Source of the DNA: Hallerella sp963652365
GTDB lineage: Bacteria; Fibrobacterota; Fibrobacteria; Fibrobacterales; Fibrobacteraceae
Length of the DNA: 64,000 nt
Assembly (NCBI GenBank): GCA_963652365.1
Contig: CAVJTH010000011.1
Location: 8,260-72,259 of the forward strand
Direction: 5' to 3'
Positions within the stretch are counted from its first letter, which is position 1, and the number at the start of each line of letters is the position of its first letter. The notes beneath the pieces are model-generated. The model saw nothing but the letters and a program-made list of their open reading frames with translations. It ran no database searches and had not been told where the DNA came from. This document shows positions 8,437 to 16,633 of this stretch, one piece after another. Both the position numbers and the translations under genes were made by a program.

Positions 8437-9402
8437 CTAGAATCCCAGTTCCACGGCAAACCGCGGACCCGAAATCCAGTGGTTCTGCAGCTTGTATGTC
8501 GAGAACTGGTATTCGGCGCGGATCTGCAGGATGACGTTGCTTGTGCGGTTAAGGAGAATTCCTCCGCCGGCGCGCAGAAGGATGCCGGAATTGTCGTCGA
8601 TTTCGCTTGTCGAGTAATAGTCGTGGCTCTTTTCGTACGAGGCATAGGAAAATCCGTATGAGACGCCTCCCCCGACGATGGGCGTCGTGCTCCGGTCGAG
8701 GATGGGGTAGTAGGCGGATATTCCGAGCAGGAAATCCCAGAAACTAGTCTCGTCGTCGTTTTCGCTGTAGTAGTCGAACGAACAGTCTAGCTCCAGCAGG
8801 AGGTTTCTCGAATCGTACAGCCAGAAAAAGTCGAGGCCCGGTTCGAATTGCGGTCCCGGTTCGGGAATCTGCAAGAATCCGATGATGCCGAATCCAAAGT
8901 AGCGGTTCGTCTTCTTTTTGCGGAGAGTTTCCGTTTCTTTCCGGGTGACGCTGTAGATGTCGTCGCTTTCGGAAGCTCCCCGTCCTGTCCCGATGTTCTT
9001 TCCCATGCGTTCGAGAATCGGATCGATATCGTCGGGCGTCTTCGCCTTCATCGCGTCGCTCCAGGCGAGATTTCCGTTTTGTGCGTCATACAGGGAAACG
9101 GTCACGATGACGGTTTCTCCGATTCGCGTCATGTCTCCGCGAACGAACTTGGCGCAGTCTCTGGATCTTGCGACCTGCTGGATCCTTTCCCGGGAGGGAG
9201 ACTGGGATAGGGAATCGCTTGCCTCCTGGGTGACGATTTCGTAGCGACCGTCCTTTTCCGCATAGCGCTGGAACAGCTTGGTGGCGGCCGCCCGGTAATC
9301 GGCGTGGATGTTCGTCAGTTCGAAATCGGGCAGATAGACTCTTTCCGCGGCAAGCGCACAGGCGCAGGCGAAAAGGAAAACCAGACAGGGGAATGTTTTC
9401 AT
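8437..9402 (-). CDS. Exported protein: TolB-N/FlgO-like domain plus C-terminal outer-membrane barrel
   Basis: 321 aa with a clear signal peptide (cleavage near ALAA-ERVYLP). Residues about 20-160 look like the alpha/beta domain of TolB-N/FlgO/CsgG-like proteins (VYLPDFELT... FVRGDMTRIGETVIVTVSLYDAQNGNLAWSD). Residues about 165-321 alternate aromatic and glycine residues in amphipathic strands and end in Phe, as expected for a beta-barrel with a terminal Bam recognition residue. GGAGG precedes the ATG. No function can be assigned; a sensing or assembly role at the outer membrane is possible. It lies convergent to panC and downstream of the ABC-F gene behind that gene's terminator. Confidence 0.7.
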   Translation of the reverse strand: MKTFPCLVFLFACACALAAERVYLPDFELTNIHADYRAAATKLFQRYAEKDGRYEIVTQEASDSLSQSPSRERIQQVARSRDCAKFVRGDMTRIGETVIVTVSLYDAQNGNLAWSDAMKAKTPDDIDPILERMGKNIGTGRGASESDDIYSVTRKETETLRKKKTNRYFGFGIIGFLQIPEPGPQFEPGLDFFWLYDSRNLLLELDCSFDYYSENDDETSFWDFLLGISAYYPILDRSTTPIVGGGVSYGFSYASYEKSHDYYSTSEIDDNSGILLRAGGGILLNRTSNVILQIRAEYQFSTYKLQNHWISGPRFAVELGF

Positions 9403-9432
9403 GAGGCCTCCAAACGTCGGGAAATCTAAAAT

Positions 9433-9460
9433 AAGAAAAACGGCGAAACCTGTCCGCCGT
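9433..9460 (-). terminator. Rho-independent terminator of the ABC-F gene
   Basis: On the minus strand ACGGCG and CGCCGT form a 6-bp stem around a 9-nt loop, followed directly by a run of T residues broken by one C. It lies 22 nt after the ABC-F stop codon. Confidence 0.7.
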
Positions 9461-9481
9461 CCTGGAATGTTTTCGGTAGGA

Positions 9482-11077
9482 TTAGCGCGACTTCTTTTTG
9501 CGCGAAGCGAACCATTCGTCGAACGTGATCGCCCGGTCGAGATATCCTGTCGGGGAAAGTTCGAGCACGCGGTTCGCGATGGTCTCGGCGAATTCGTGGT
9601 CTTCGGTGGAGAAGATGATTGGGCCCTTGTAGGCCTTGAGACCGTTGTTCAGCGCGGTAATCGATTCGAGGTCGAGATGCGCTGTCGGCTCGTCGAGCAT
9701 CAGCATGTTCGCGTTCGAGAGCATCATGCGGCTGAGCATGCAGCGGACCTTTTCGCCTCCCGAAAGGACTTTTGCGGACTTGAGCGCCTCTTCGCCGGTG
9801 AAGAGCATCCGCCCGAGAAAACCGCGGATGAATGTTTCGTCCTGCTCCTTGCTGAACTGCCGAAGCCAATCGACGAGAGAAAGATCCTTGTCGAAAAACG
9901 CGTCGTTGTTCTTCGGAAAGTAGCTGGTCGAGATGGTCGTTCCCCACTTGACTTTTCCCGACTTGATGTTTTCGTCGTCGAGGATGGCTTCGAAAAAGGC
10001 CGTCTTGAGAACTCCGCAGTCGCCGACGAGAGCCACCTTGTCGCCTCCGCCGAGCGAAAAGTTCAAATGTTCGAGCGTCGTGCCGTCTTTCGCGGTGACG
10101 GTCAGGTCCTTGACTTCGAGGACGATCTTTCCCGGCTCGCGGTCCATCTTGAAGCTCACCCACGGGAACTTGCGGCTCGAAGCGGGCATCTCTTCGACCG
10201 TCATCTTGTCGAGAAGCTTCTTGCGGCTGGTGGCCTGCTTCGCCTTGGAGGCGTTCGAAGCGAACCGCTGGATAAACGCTTTCAGTTCGGCGATCTTTTC
10301 TTCGGCGCGGCGGTTCTGGTCCTTGCGCTGCTTCTGCGCGAGCTGGCTTGCCTCGTACCAGAATTCGTAGTTGCCCGCGTAGAGGTTCACGCGCCCGTAG
10401 TCGATGTCGCAGATGTTCGTGCAGACCGTGTTCAGGAAGTGCCTGTCGTGGGAAACCACGATGACCGTGTTCTCGAAGCGCTCGAGATAGTCTTCGAGCC
10501 AGCTGACGCATTCGAGGTCGAGGTGGTTGGTCGGTTCGTCGAGCAGCAGGATGTCCGGGTTGCCGAAGAGCGCCTGGGCGAGGAGCACGCGAATCTTTTC
10601 GTTGCCGTCGAGCTCCTTCATCAGCTTGGCGTGGGATTCTTCGGGAATGCCTAGCCCCTTGAGCAGCGTTCCGGCGGAGGATTCGGCTTCGTAACCGCCC
10701 ATTTCGCCGAATTTCGTTTCGATGTCGATCGCTTCCATGCCTTCCGCTTCGGTCATTTCGGCCTTGGCGTAGAGTTCTTCGCGGCGCTTTCCGAGCCTGT
10801 AGAGTTCGGCGTATCCCATCATGACCGTGTCGAGAACCGAAAATTCTTCGAAGGCAAAGTGATCCTGCTTGAGGACGGCGATGCGTTCGCCAGCGTCGTG
10901 CGTGACGTCGCCCGTGTTCGGCTCCAGTTCTCCCGAAAGGATTTTCAGGAACGTAGATTTTCCGGCACCGTTCGCGCCGATAATCCCGTAGCAGTTTCCC
11001 TTGCGGAACGAGAGGTTGACTTCCTTGAAAAGCACGCGGCTTCCGTATTGCAGACTGACATTAGAAACATTGAGCAT
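9482..11077 (-). CDS. ABC-F family ATPase (YbiT-like) with one degenerate ATP site
   Basis: 531 aa, two ATP-binding domains without membrane segments, so a ribosome-associated translation factor type. NBD1 has Walker A GANGAGKST (34-42), signature LDGNE (156-160) instead of LSGGE, Walker B LLLDEP and switch His210. NBD2 has GDCGVLKT (352-359) in place of a Walker A, an intact signature LSGGE, Walker B MLMLDEP, and Glu492 where the switch histidine should be (STEDHEF). The linker (about 240-300) is the charged helical ABC-F interdomain region. All three deviations fall in the same composite site. The start codon lies 7 nt after a TATCTT hexamer with no Shine-Dalgarno, so the mRNA is probably leaderless. 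Confidence 0.92.
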   Translation of the reverse strand: MLNVSNVSLQYGSRVLFKEVNLSFRKGNCYGIIGANGAGKSTFLKILSGELEPNTGDVTHDAGERIAVLKQDHFAFEEFSVLDTVMMGYAELYRLGKRREELYAKAEMTEAEGMEAIDIETKFGEMGGYEAESSAGTLLKGLGIPEESHAKLMKELDGNEKIRVLLAQALFGNPDILLLDEPTNHLDLECVSWLEDYLERFENTVIVVSHDRHFLNTVCTNICDIDYGRVNLYAGNYEFWYEASQLAQKQRKDQNRRAEEKIAELKAFIQRFASNASKAKQATSRKKLLDKMTVEEMPASSRKFPWVSFKMDREPGKIVLEVKDLTVTAKDGTTLEHLNFSLGGGDKVALVGDCGVLKTAFFEAILDDENIKSGKVKWGTTISTSYFPKNNDAFFDKDLSLVDWLRQFSKEQDETFIRGFLGRMLFTGEEALKSAKVLSGGEKVRCMLSRMMLSNANMLMLDEPTAHLDLESITALNNGLKAYKGPIIFSTEDHEFAETIANRVLELSPTGYLDRAITFDEWFASRKKKSR

Positions 11078-11095
11078 GGCGCCAAAGATAGTAAA

Positions 11096-12127
11096 TTAGC
11101 TGTCTTCTGCCTGATGCCGATACAGCTTGACCAGTTCCGTTGCGCTGTCTAGGATCATCTGCCGCAGTTTCGCGGGCTTCTGGACCTTGGCTGTCGGGCC
11201 GTAATGCAACACCCATTGCCTGAGCAGATCGTTTACGGCGACATTCATTGTCACGTGCAAATTGCCGTTCTTCAGTTCCCGGATTTTCATGTTCGGGTGG
11301 TAGGGACGTTCCTGCAGAAAGTACTTGGCGTATCCGGGAAAACGGATGACGACCTTTTCGACATGCGGATTCTGATCGTCCGAAAGGAACGCGCCCGACT
11401 GGATTCGCTTGCGGAGAACCTCGATGACGTTCGGGTCTTCGTCAAAGCGTTCGCGCAGAATCTTTGCGGACTTGATTCTCCGGAGCTTTAGCGCGTATGT
11501 CTTGTCGGGAAATCGCTGCGATACGCATCCGACATAGATTTCGCCTTGGTGGATGGCGACCATCAGCGGAATGCGCGGCTTGTCGGTTCGTGTTCCCCAG
11601 TTGTCGGTGTAGGCTATCTGCACCTTCCGTTTCTTTCGAATGGCTTCGAGCACGATCGGGAGAGTCCTGCCCGTGTCTTCGTCAAAGTCCGGAGGCGATC
11701 CCATGAAGAGGATCCTTCCGTTCAGTTCCCTGGCATACCACGACAAGGACTCCTGCTGTCTCTTGGGGAGATCCTGGATAATCTTTCGGGTGATGTCTTC
11801 GATGAGTCCCGATGTCGCGGGATACATGTTCGCGATGCGTCGCAGAAAGACGAAGTGCAGGACGGTATCGTCGAATTCGGGAAAAACGAGCTTGTCCGCC
11901 TTGCCGTTCGAGACTTGAAAGTAAACCTTGCCGCTATCGACAAAACGCCTGACATAGCCGCCATCGATGTCGGCGAGAGCCTGCATGTCGCGCTGCACGC
12001 TTCGCAAGTCGCTATCGGGAATGTCGAGTTGCCGCATGATATCGGCAATGCTGTAGCGGTTGCCGTAGTGCGCCATCAGGTACACGAATATCCGAATCAT
12101 GCGTTCGCCGCGGGTCTGTTCTGCCAT
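11096..12127 (-). CDS. WYL-domain transcriptional regulator
   Basis: 343 aa from the ATG at 12127, chosen because GGAG lies 6 nt upstream; the frame is open further to 12178. The N-terminus (about 1-65) is a winged helix (GERMIRIFVYLMAHYGNRYSIADIMRQL... SVQRDMQAL). The middle holds a WYL ligand-sensing domain (KVQIAYTDNWG... EIYVGCVSQRFPDKTYALKLRRIKSA) and the end a WCX-type domain. WYL regulators often repress defence or stress genes. It follows the AAA ATPase gene by about 50 nt. Its promoter (TATATT at 12158-12163) is overlapped upstream by a CGACA-N5-TGTCG palindrome also found before the ATPase. It probably represses both genes, including itself; this is inference. Confidence 0.88.
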   Translation of the reverse strand: MAEQTRGERMIRIFVYLMAHYGNRYSIADIMRQLDIPDSDLRSVQRDMQALADIDGGYVRRFVDSGKVYFQVSNGKADKLVFPEFDDTVLHFVFLRRIANMYPATSGLIEDITRKIIQDLPKRQQESLSWYARELNGRILFMGSPPDFDEDTGRTLPIVLEAIRKKRKVQIAYTDNWGTRTDKPRIPLMVAIHQGEIYVGCVSQRFPDKTYALKLRRIKSAKILRERFDEDPNVIEVLRKRIQSGAFLSDDQNPHVEKVVIRFPGYAKYFLQERPYHPNMKIRELKNGNLHVTMNVAVNDLLRQWVLHYGPTAKVQKPAKLRQMILDSATELVKLYRHQAEDS

Positions 12128-12172
12128 CGTTTCTCCGGTTTTACATGAACTTGTACGAATATACAAAACAGG

Positions 12173-12187
12173 CGACATCTATTGTCG
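12173..12187. promoter_or_regulatory. Operator-like palindrome upstream of the WYL regulator
   Basis: CGACA-TCTAT-TGTCG on the plus strand, with 5-bp arms exactly complementary. It sits 9 bp upstream of the TATATT hexamer and 45 bp before the WYL start codon, and overlaps the last codons of the ATPase gene. The same element occurs before the ATPase gene at 13101-13115. Confidence 0.75.
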
Positions 12188-13057
12188 TTTAAATTCGCTC
12201 TCCCGCTTTTTGAAAAGCTCGTAATACGCCTTGACGGTGGGAAGTTCTGTCCATTTGTCCTCGACGATTTCCTTGTTGTCCAGATTGTAGAGCTTGGCGT
12301 TCGGGATGCCCAGGAAGAACGGGGAATGCGTCGCGATGATGAACTGGCAGTTGGCCTTTTCCGCCATCTGTTCGAGAAACTCGGCAAGGTAGCCTTGGAG
12401 TTCCGCGGAAAGGCTGTTTTCCGGTTCGTCGAGCAGATAGAGCCCGTTTCGCTCGATGATGTTTACAAAATAAGCGTAGGCGGTTTCCCCGTTGGAATGC
12501 AGGACGATATCGGAGCCGATGTTCAGCTTGACCACTTTTGAAAAACTGAGACGGCGCATGGTGTAATAGTTTTCGAATTTCTTGATGCTTTCCATGTCGT
12601 CGAATTTGATTTCTTTTACACGACTGTCCGGATCGTATTTTGCTTTTCGCTGTTCATCGAAAATTTGATCCTGTCTCTGCATTTTGTATTCATTGGCATC
12701 GCGAAGCGTGAGCATCTTTTCGAAAATCTCGTCGCTAGCGATGATTCTCTTGTCGGGGCATCCGTTTGATTCCACCTTTTGACATAGTTTGCAGAAGTCG
12801 GCAAAGCAGCTTGTTTCGTTGAATTTCGCATAGCGTTTGGCTTTTATCTTTTCCGCGATGACGTTGAGCAGCGTCGATTTTCCGGAACCGTTGTTTCCGT
12901 AGAACAGCGTGATCTTGTCGAACTGGATTTTAAAGGCGTTTTCGTTGAATGTGTTCAAAACGTGGAATGGGTAGGTGCTCATGAATGTAGGGATGCTGTA
13001 GTCAAGATGCTGATCCGGCCCGGCGGGAATGGTAAATGACTTGATGTGCAGTGGCAT
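12179..13057 (-). CDS. AAA/ABC-type ATPase (COG3910-like), partner of the WYL regulator
   Basis: 292 aa, soluble. Walker A is GNNGSGKST (54-62), an ABC-like signature is SNGE (about 188-191), Walker B is LYLLDEPENSLS (about 207-218) and the switch is ATHSPFF (His244). This is the RecF/OLD-like ATPase superfamily used in several phage-defence systems, but no TOPRIM, HNH or other effector domain is fused or adjacent. The insert after Walker A has four cysteines in 17 residues (84, 89, 92, 100), a possible metal site. AAAGGA precedes the ATG. Codon use looks more AT-rich than in neighbouring genes, suggesting acquisition. Function unknown. Confidence 0.82.
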   Translation of the reverse strand: MPLHIKSFTIPAGPDQHLDYSIPTFMSTYPFHVLNTFNENAFKIQFDKITLFYGNNGSGKSTLLNVIAEKIKAKRYAKFNETSCFADFCKLCQKVESNGCPDKRIIASDEIFEKMLTLRDANEYKMQRQDQIFDEQRKAKYDPDSRVKEIKFDDMESIKKFENYYTMRRLSFSKVVKLNIGSDIVLHSNGETAYAYFVNIIERNGLYLLDEPENSLSAELQGYLAEFLEQMAEKANCQFIIATHSPFFLGIPNAKLYNLDNKEIVEDKWTELPTVKAYYELFKKRESEFKRQ

Positions 13058-13085
13058 GGAGATCCTTTGTTGAATTCTCCTTGAA

Positions 13086-13091
13086 AATAGA
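13086..13091 (-). promoter_or_regulatory. -10 element of the ATPase gene
   Basis: TCTATT read on the minus strand, 9 bp downstream of the palindrome at 13101-13115. The WYL gene has TATATT at exactly the same distance from its palindrome, which supports both as promoter elements. Confidence 0.5.
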
Positions 13092-13100
13092 ATGCAAAGG

Positions 13101-13115
13101 CGACAATAGATGTCG
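13101..13115. promoter_or_regulatory. Operator-like palindrome upstream of the AAA ATPase
   Basis: CGACA-ATAGA-TGTCG on the plus strand. Read in the transcription direction both copies are AAACGACA-N5-TGTCGCCT, with the central five bases being reverse complements of each other. It lies 43 bp before the ATPase start codon, almost the same distance as the copy before the WYL gene (45 bp). Confidence 0.75.
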
Positions 13116-13158
13116 TTTGCTTGTTAGGCGAAATTTTCGGGATTCTTCCGAAGCTACC

Positions 13159-13860
13159 CTACACGCATTTTCCAATGCCGACGATCGCCGCTGTCCGTGC
13201 GCGGAGACGGGTCGCTCCCAGGCGCAAGAGCCTGACGTTTCCGTTGCGGTAATTCTTGACGAGAGAAATTTCGCGCGGGGAAAAGCCGCCTTCCGGCCCG
13301 ACGAGGAGCGTCGTCTCGGTCAGGATTTCGCCAACGGAATCGCTTCCGCTTTCGTCGCAGAGGATGATGTCGCCCGTGTAGCTTTCGATCCAGGATTCGA
13401 GAGAAACCGGGCCGCGGATTTCCGTGAGATACGCCTTGAGCGATTGCTTGAGGCTCACCATCGCCTTGAGTTCCGACCGCCGGATGATTTTTGCGAGTGG
13501 CGAATCCTTCGGCTCTTCGGAGCGTTCCGTCCGGAGCAGCGTGATGCTCCCGACTTCCATCTCGCTCACGTGCAGCGCGACTTCCTCGTTTCCGTCGTCC
13601 TTGAGACAGGCGATTCCCAGGTGGAGCCTTGGGCGCTTTCGCGCAGACGTTTCGACGCTTTCTACCCGGACCGTGCAAGCCTTGGGACCGATTTCTTCTA
13701 CGCATCCCTCGGCGAAATGTCCCTTGCCGTCCGTGAGATGCAGAATGTCTCCGGGACGTGCGCGGCAGACGCGTGTCGCGTGCGCACCTTCTTCGTCGGA
13801 AAGGGCAATCGTTCCCGGGAAAAGGTCCGGAACGTAAAATCGGGTGTCGGGAGATTTCAT
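13159..13860 (-). CDS. rsmE: 16S rRNA (uracil1498-N3)-methyltransferase
   Basis: RsmE methylates U1498 of 16S rRNA using S-adenosylmethionine, with a SPOUT knot fold. 233 aa from the ATG at 13860, the normal length. N-terminal PUA-like region (HATRVCRARPGDILHLTDGKG), then ERSEEP, LLVGPEGGFSPREI and LRLGATRLRARTAAI, the typical knot motifs. The frame is open for another 250 codons upstream, but that part is antisense to the HAD gene and is not used. A TATTTT hexamer lies 7 nt before the ATG with no ribosome site, implying a leaderless mRNA. Confidence 0.95.
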   Translation of the reverse strand: MKSPDTRFYVPDLFPGTIALSDEEGAHATRVCRARPGDILHLTDGKGHFAEGCVEEIGPKACTVRVESVETSARKRPRLHLGIACLKDDGNEEVALHVSEMEVGSITLLRTERSEEPKDSPLAKIIRRSELKAMVSLKQSLKAYLTEIRGPVSLESWIESYTGDIILCDESGSDSVGEILTETTLLVGPEGGFSPREISLVKNYRNGNVRLLRLGATRLRARTAAIVGIGKCV

Positions 13861-13887
13861 GCGCAAAAAAATACTAAATTGGCGGAT

Positions 13888-14685
13888 ATGCAAATCAAGG
13901 CTCTTGTGTTCGATCTCGACGGGACGCTCTACCTCTCCGGAAAGCCCTATCCGCAGGCTGTCGAAACCGTGCAGCGCGTCGCGGAAAAGGTTCCCGTCTA
14001 TTATCTTTCGAACAACACGAGCAAGTCGCTTGTCTTTTACACGAACCGTCTCTTGCGCATGGGGCTTCCGATTCAGTCCAAGGAATCCATCCTTTCGTCG
14101 ATGACGTTCGCCCTGTCGGAAATTCACCGTCGCGGAATCAAGAACCTCTACCTGTTCGCGAATCCCGAAGTCGTGGAATGGTTTGCCGCCGAGGATCCTG
14201 CGCTCGATCTGCGCGCGCCGCGCGAAGAAACGGACCTGGTCCTTGTCGCCTACCATTCGTCGTTCAGCTATTCGGAGCTTTGCGAAGTCAGCTGGCGGCT
14301 CGAACGCGGCGCGGACTTCTGGGTGACGCATTCGGACTTTGTCTGCCCGGATGCCCTGGGGCCCGTTCCGGATGTCGGAAGCTTCATGGCGATGTTCAAG
14401 GCCGCGACCGGACGGGAGCCGTCCCGCATTTTCGGAAAGCCGAATCCCGAGATGCTCGCGCCGCTTTCGAAAAGATTTCGGCCCGAGGAAATCCTGTTCG
14501 TGGGCGATCGACTTTACACGGATTTCGAGCTTGCGCTCCGGGCGGGGTGTCACTTCGCGCTCGTTCTTTGCGGCGAGACAAAGGCGCGCGATGTCCAGCG
14601 GCTCGCTCGGCAACCGGAAATCATCGCGGAGCAGGTCAGCGATATCGACTTCGAACGGCTGATCGGCGATTCTCGAAAAAAATAG
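13888..14685 (+). CDS. HAD-superfamily phosphatase, NagD/phosphoglycolate-phosphatase type (class IIA)
   Basis: 265 aa cytosolic hydrolase. Motif I is FDLDGTLYL with the two catalytic aspartates, motif II is YYLSNNTSKS, and a C2-type cap follows. Motif III/IV is FGKPNPEML... ILFVGDRLYTDFELALRAGC. This order is that of the NagD/PGP group, which removes phosphate from small metabolites such as 2-phosphoglycolate or nucleoside monophosphates; the substrate is not readable. The ATG is 7 nt after TAAATT, without a Shine-Dalgarno. Divergent from rsmE with only 27 bp between the start codons. Confidence 0.88.
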   Translation: MQIKALVFDLDGTLYLSGKPYPQAVETVQRVAEKVPVYYLSNNTSKSLVFYTNRLLRMGLPIQSKESILSSMTFALSEIHRRGIKNLYLFANPEVVEWFAAEDPALDLRAPREETDLVLVAYHSSFSYSELCEVSWRLERGADFWVTHSDFVCPDALGPVPDVGSFMAMFKAATGREPSRIFGKPNPEMLAPLSKRFRPEEILFVGDRLYTDFELALRAGCHFALVLCGETKARDVQRLARQPEIIAEQVSDIDFERLIGDSRKK

Positions 14686-14736
14686 TTTGTAAACTCTTTA
14701 AAACACAGCGGGTTTTTCCTACCTTTGGCGGCACTT

Positions 14737-16632
14737 ATGCCAAAGATGCAAATGTATGTGCCGGAGCTCTTCAGGCAGCTTCGCAAGGGCTATTCGAAAC
14801 AACTTCTCGCCAAGGACTTGATGTCCGGTCTGATCGTCGGCATCCTGGCGCTTCCGCTTGCCATCGCCTTTGCCATCGCGAGTGGCGTGGGCCCGGAGAA
14901 GGGACTTTACACGGCGATCATCGCGGGTTTCGCGATTTCCTTTTTCGGGGGAAGCCGCTTCCAGATAGGCGGCCCGACGGGCGCGTTCATCGTCATCGTC
15001 TATGGCATCGTTTCAAGATACGGCTACGACGGGCTTGCGACGGCGACGCTCATGGCGGGCGTCATGCTTGTCATCTTCGGCATCGCGAAGCTCGGCGCGA
15101 TCATCAAGTTCATCCCGTTTCCGGTGACGGTCGGCTTCACCGCGGGCATCGCGATTATCATCGCGCTCGGGCAGGTGCCGAACTTTCTGGGACTGCATTT
15201 TCCTACGGGCGTTTCCGAACCCGCGGACGCCATCGGGAAGATTTCCTTGTACGCCAGGTCGATCGCTTCGACGAATCTCTACTCGGTCATCGTGGGGGCG
15301 TTTGCGCTCCTCGTCTGCATCTTCTGGCCGAAAGTGACGACAAAGGTTCCGGGTTCCCTGATAGCGATTGTCCTTGCCACCGCTCTCGTCAAGATTCTTG
15401 GGTGGGACGATGCGCACGGCGTGATGACGATCGGGTCGAAGAACCAGATCCCGACGGGGTTCCCGACGCCGCATCTGCCGAACATCAGCCTGGAAATGAT
15501 GCGACAGGTCTTTCAGCCGGCGCTCACGATCGCGATTCTCGGAGCGATCGAATCCCTGCTTTCCGCGGTCGTTGCGGACGGCATGACGGGAACGCGGCAT
15601 CGCTCGAACACGGAACTGATGGGGCAGGGAATCGCGAACATTCTCTCCCCGATTTTTGGCGGCATCCCGGCGACGGGGGCGATCGCGCGTACGGCGACGA
15701 ACATCAGGAACGGCGCGGTCAGTCCGGTTTCGGGGCTTGTCCATGCGGTGATCCTGCTCTTGATCATGCTCCTTTTCGGCAAGTATGCGGAAATGATTCC
15801 GATGGCGGCTCTCGCCGCGGTTCTTTTCCAGGTCGCTTTCAACATGTGCGGCTATAAGAACTTCGCGAAGCTTGTCAAGGGAGCGCCCAAGAGCGACGTG
15901 ACGGTCTTGCTCGCGACCTTTGTCCTGACCGTGGTGATGGATTTGACGATTGCCATCGAAGTGGGCGTCCTTCTCGCCGCGATCCTCTTTATCCGTCGGA
16001 TGTCGGATGTCGCGGAAGTGGAATGCGTGACGGAAGAGCTGCACGAAGGCGACGAGGAACTCGCCGATCCGAACAACATCGCAAGCCGCCAGGTTCCTCA
16101 CGGTGTCGCAGTCTTCGAAATCATGGGTTCGCTTTTCTTTGGCGCGGTCGAAAAGTTCAAGGCCGCCTTGGACATGACCAATTCGCACCCGAAAATCCTG
16201 ATCCTCCGGATGCGACAGGTTCCGTCGATCGATGCCGCGGGAATCCAGATGATCGAGGGCCTGCTTTCCAAGTGCCGCTCCGAGGGCACGCAGCTCTTGC
16301 TGTCGGGCGTCCATTCCCAGCCGATCGTCGCACTTTCCAAGTCGGGGCTTCTAGGGGAAATTGGCGCGCAGAACGTCCTTGCGAATATCGATGCCGCATT
16401 GAACCGCGCCCGCGAAATCCTGGGCCTTCCGATCGTCGCCGCGCGTCCGACCGTTCCGAGTGTCGATTGGGAACACAACGTCCAGGAACCATGGGTCCCG
16501 CAAAACGCGAATGCGAAAATCGCCGAGGAGACGACCGAGGTCATCGCCGAAAGCGTTTCGGAAATTCCCGCGAAGGACATTCCGAAAATCGAAAACGAAA
16601 AGAAGGGAATGTTCCACAGGCTTTTCCGCTGA
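14737..16632 (+). CDS. SulP-family anion transporter with STAS domain
   Basis: 631 aa inner-membrane transporter for sulfate, bicarbonate or a similar anion. The N-terminus has GLIVGILALPLAIAFAIASG and GGPTGAFIVIVYGI, the SulP signature segments, followed by about 10-12 hydrophobic helices to residue ~430. A cytosolic STAS domain follows (about 455-560: GVAVFEIMGSLFFGAVEKF... LILRMRQVPSIDAAGIQMIEGLL), then a 70-residue acidic/basic tail unlike the family core. ATG at 14737 is preferred; a second in-frame ATG is 3 codons downstream. It is convergent with the pseudouridine synthase, separated by 1 nt. Substrate unknown. Confidence 0.92.
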   Translation: MPKMQMYVPELFRQLRKGYSKQLLAKDLMSGLIVGILALPLAIAFAIASGVGPEKGLYTAIIAGFAISFFGGSRFQIGGPTGAFIVIVYGIVSRYGYDGLATATLMAGVMLVIFGIAKLGAIIKFIPFPVTVGFTAGIAIIIALGQVPNFLGLHFPTGVSEPADAIGKISLYARSIASTNLYSVIVGAFALLVCIFWPKVTTKVPGSLIAIVLATALVKILGWDDAHGVMTIGSKNQIPTGFPTPHLPNISLEMMRQVFQPALTIAILGAIESLLSAVVADGMTGTRHRSNTELMGQGIANILSPIFGGIPATGAIARTATNIRNGAVSPVSGLVHAVILLLIMLLFGKYAEMIPMAALAAVLFQVAFNMCGYKNFAKLVKGAPKSDVTVLLATFVLTVVMDLTIAIEVGVLLAAILFIRRMSDVAEVECVTEELHEGDEELADPNNIASRQVPHGVAVFEIMGSLFFGAVEKFKAALDMTNSHPKILILRMRQVPSIDAAGIQMIEGLLSKCRSEGTQLLLSGVHSQPIVALSKSGLLGEIGAQNVLANIDAALNRAREILGLPIVAARPTVPSVDWEHNVQEPWVPQNANAKIAEETTEVIAESVSEIPAKDIPKIENEKKGMFHRLFR

Positions 16633-16633
16633 G

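Noticed and set aside
13051..13887. In-frame upstream extension of the HAD gene
   Set aside because: Antisense to rsmE and composition-driven; the HAD motif starts at the ATG at 13888.
14726..14739. GG-N10-GC spacing resembling a -24/-12 sigma54 promoter before the SulP gene
   Set aside because: It overlaps the start codon, so it cannot drive this gene; chance match.
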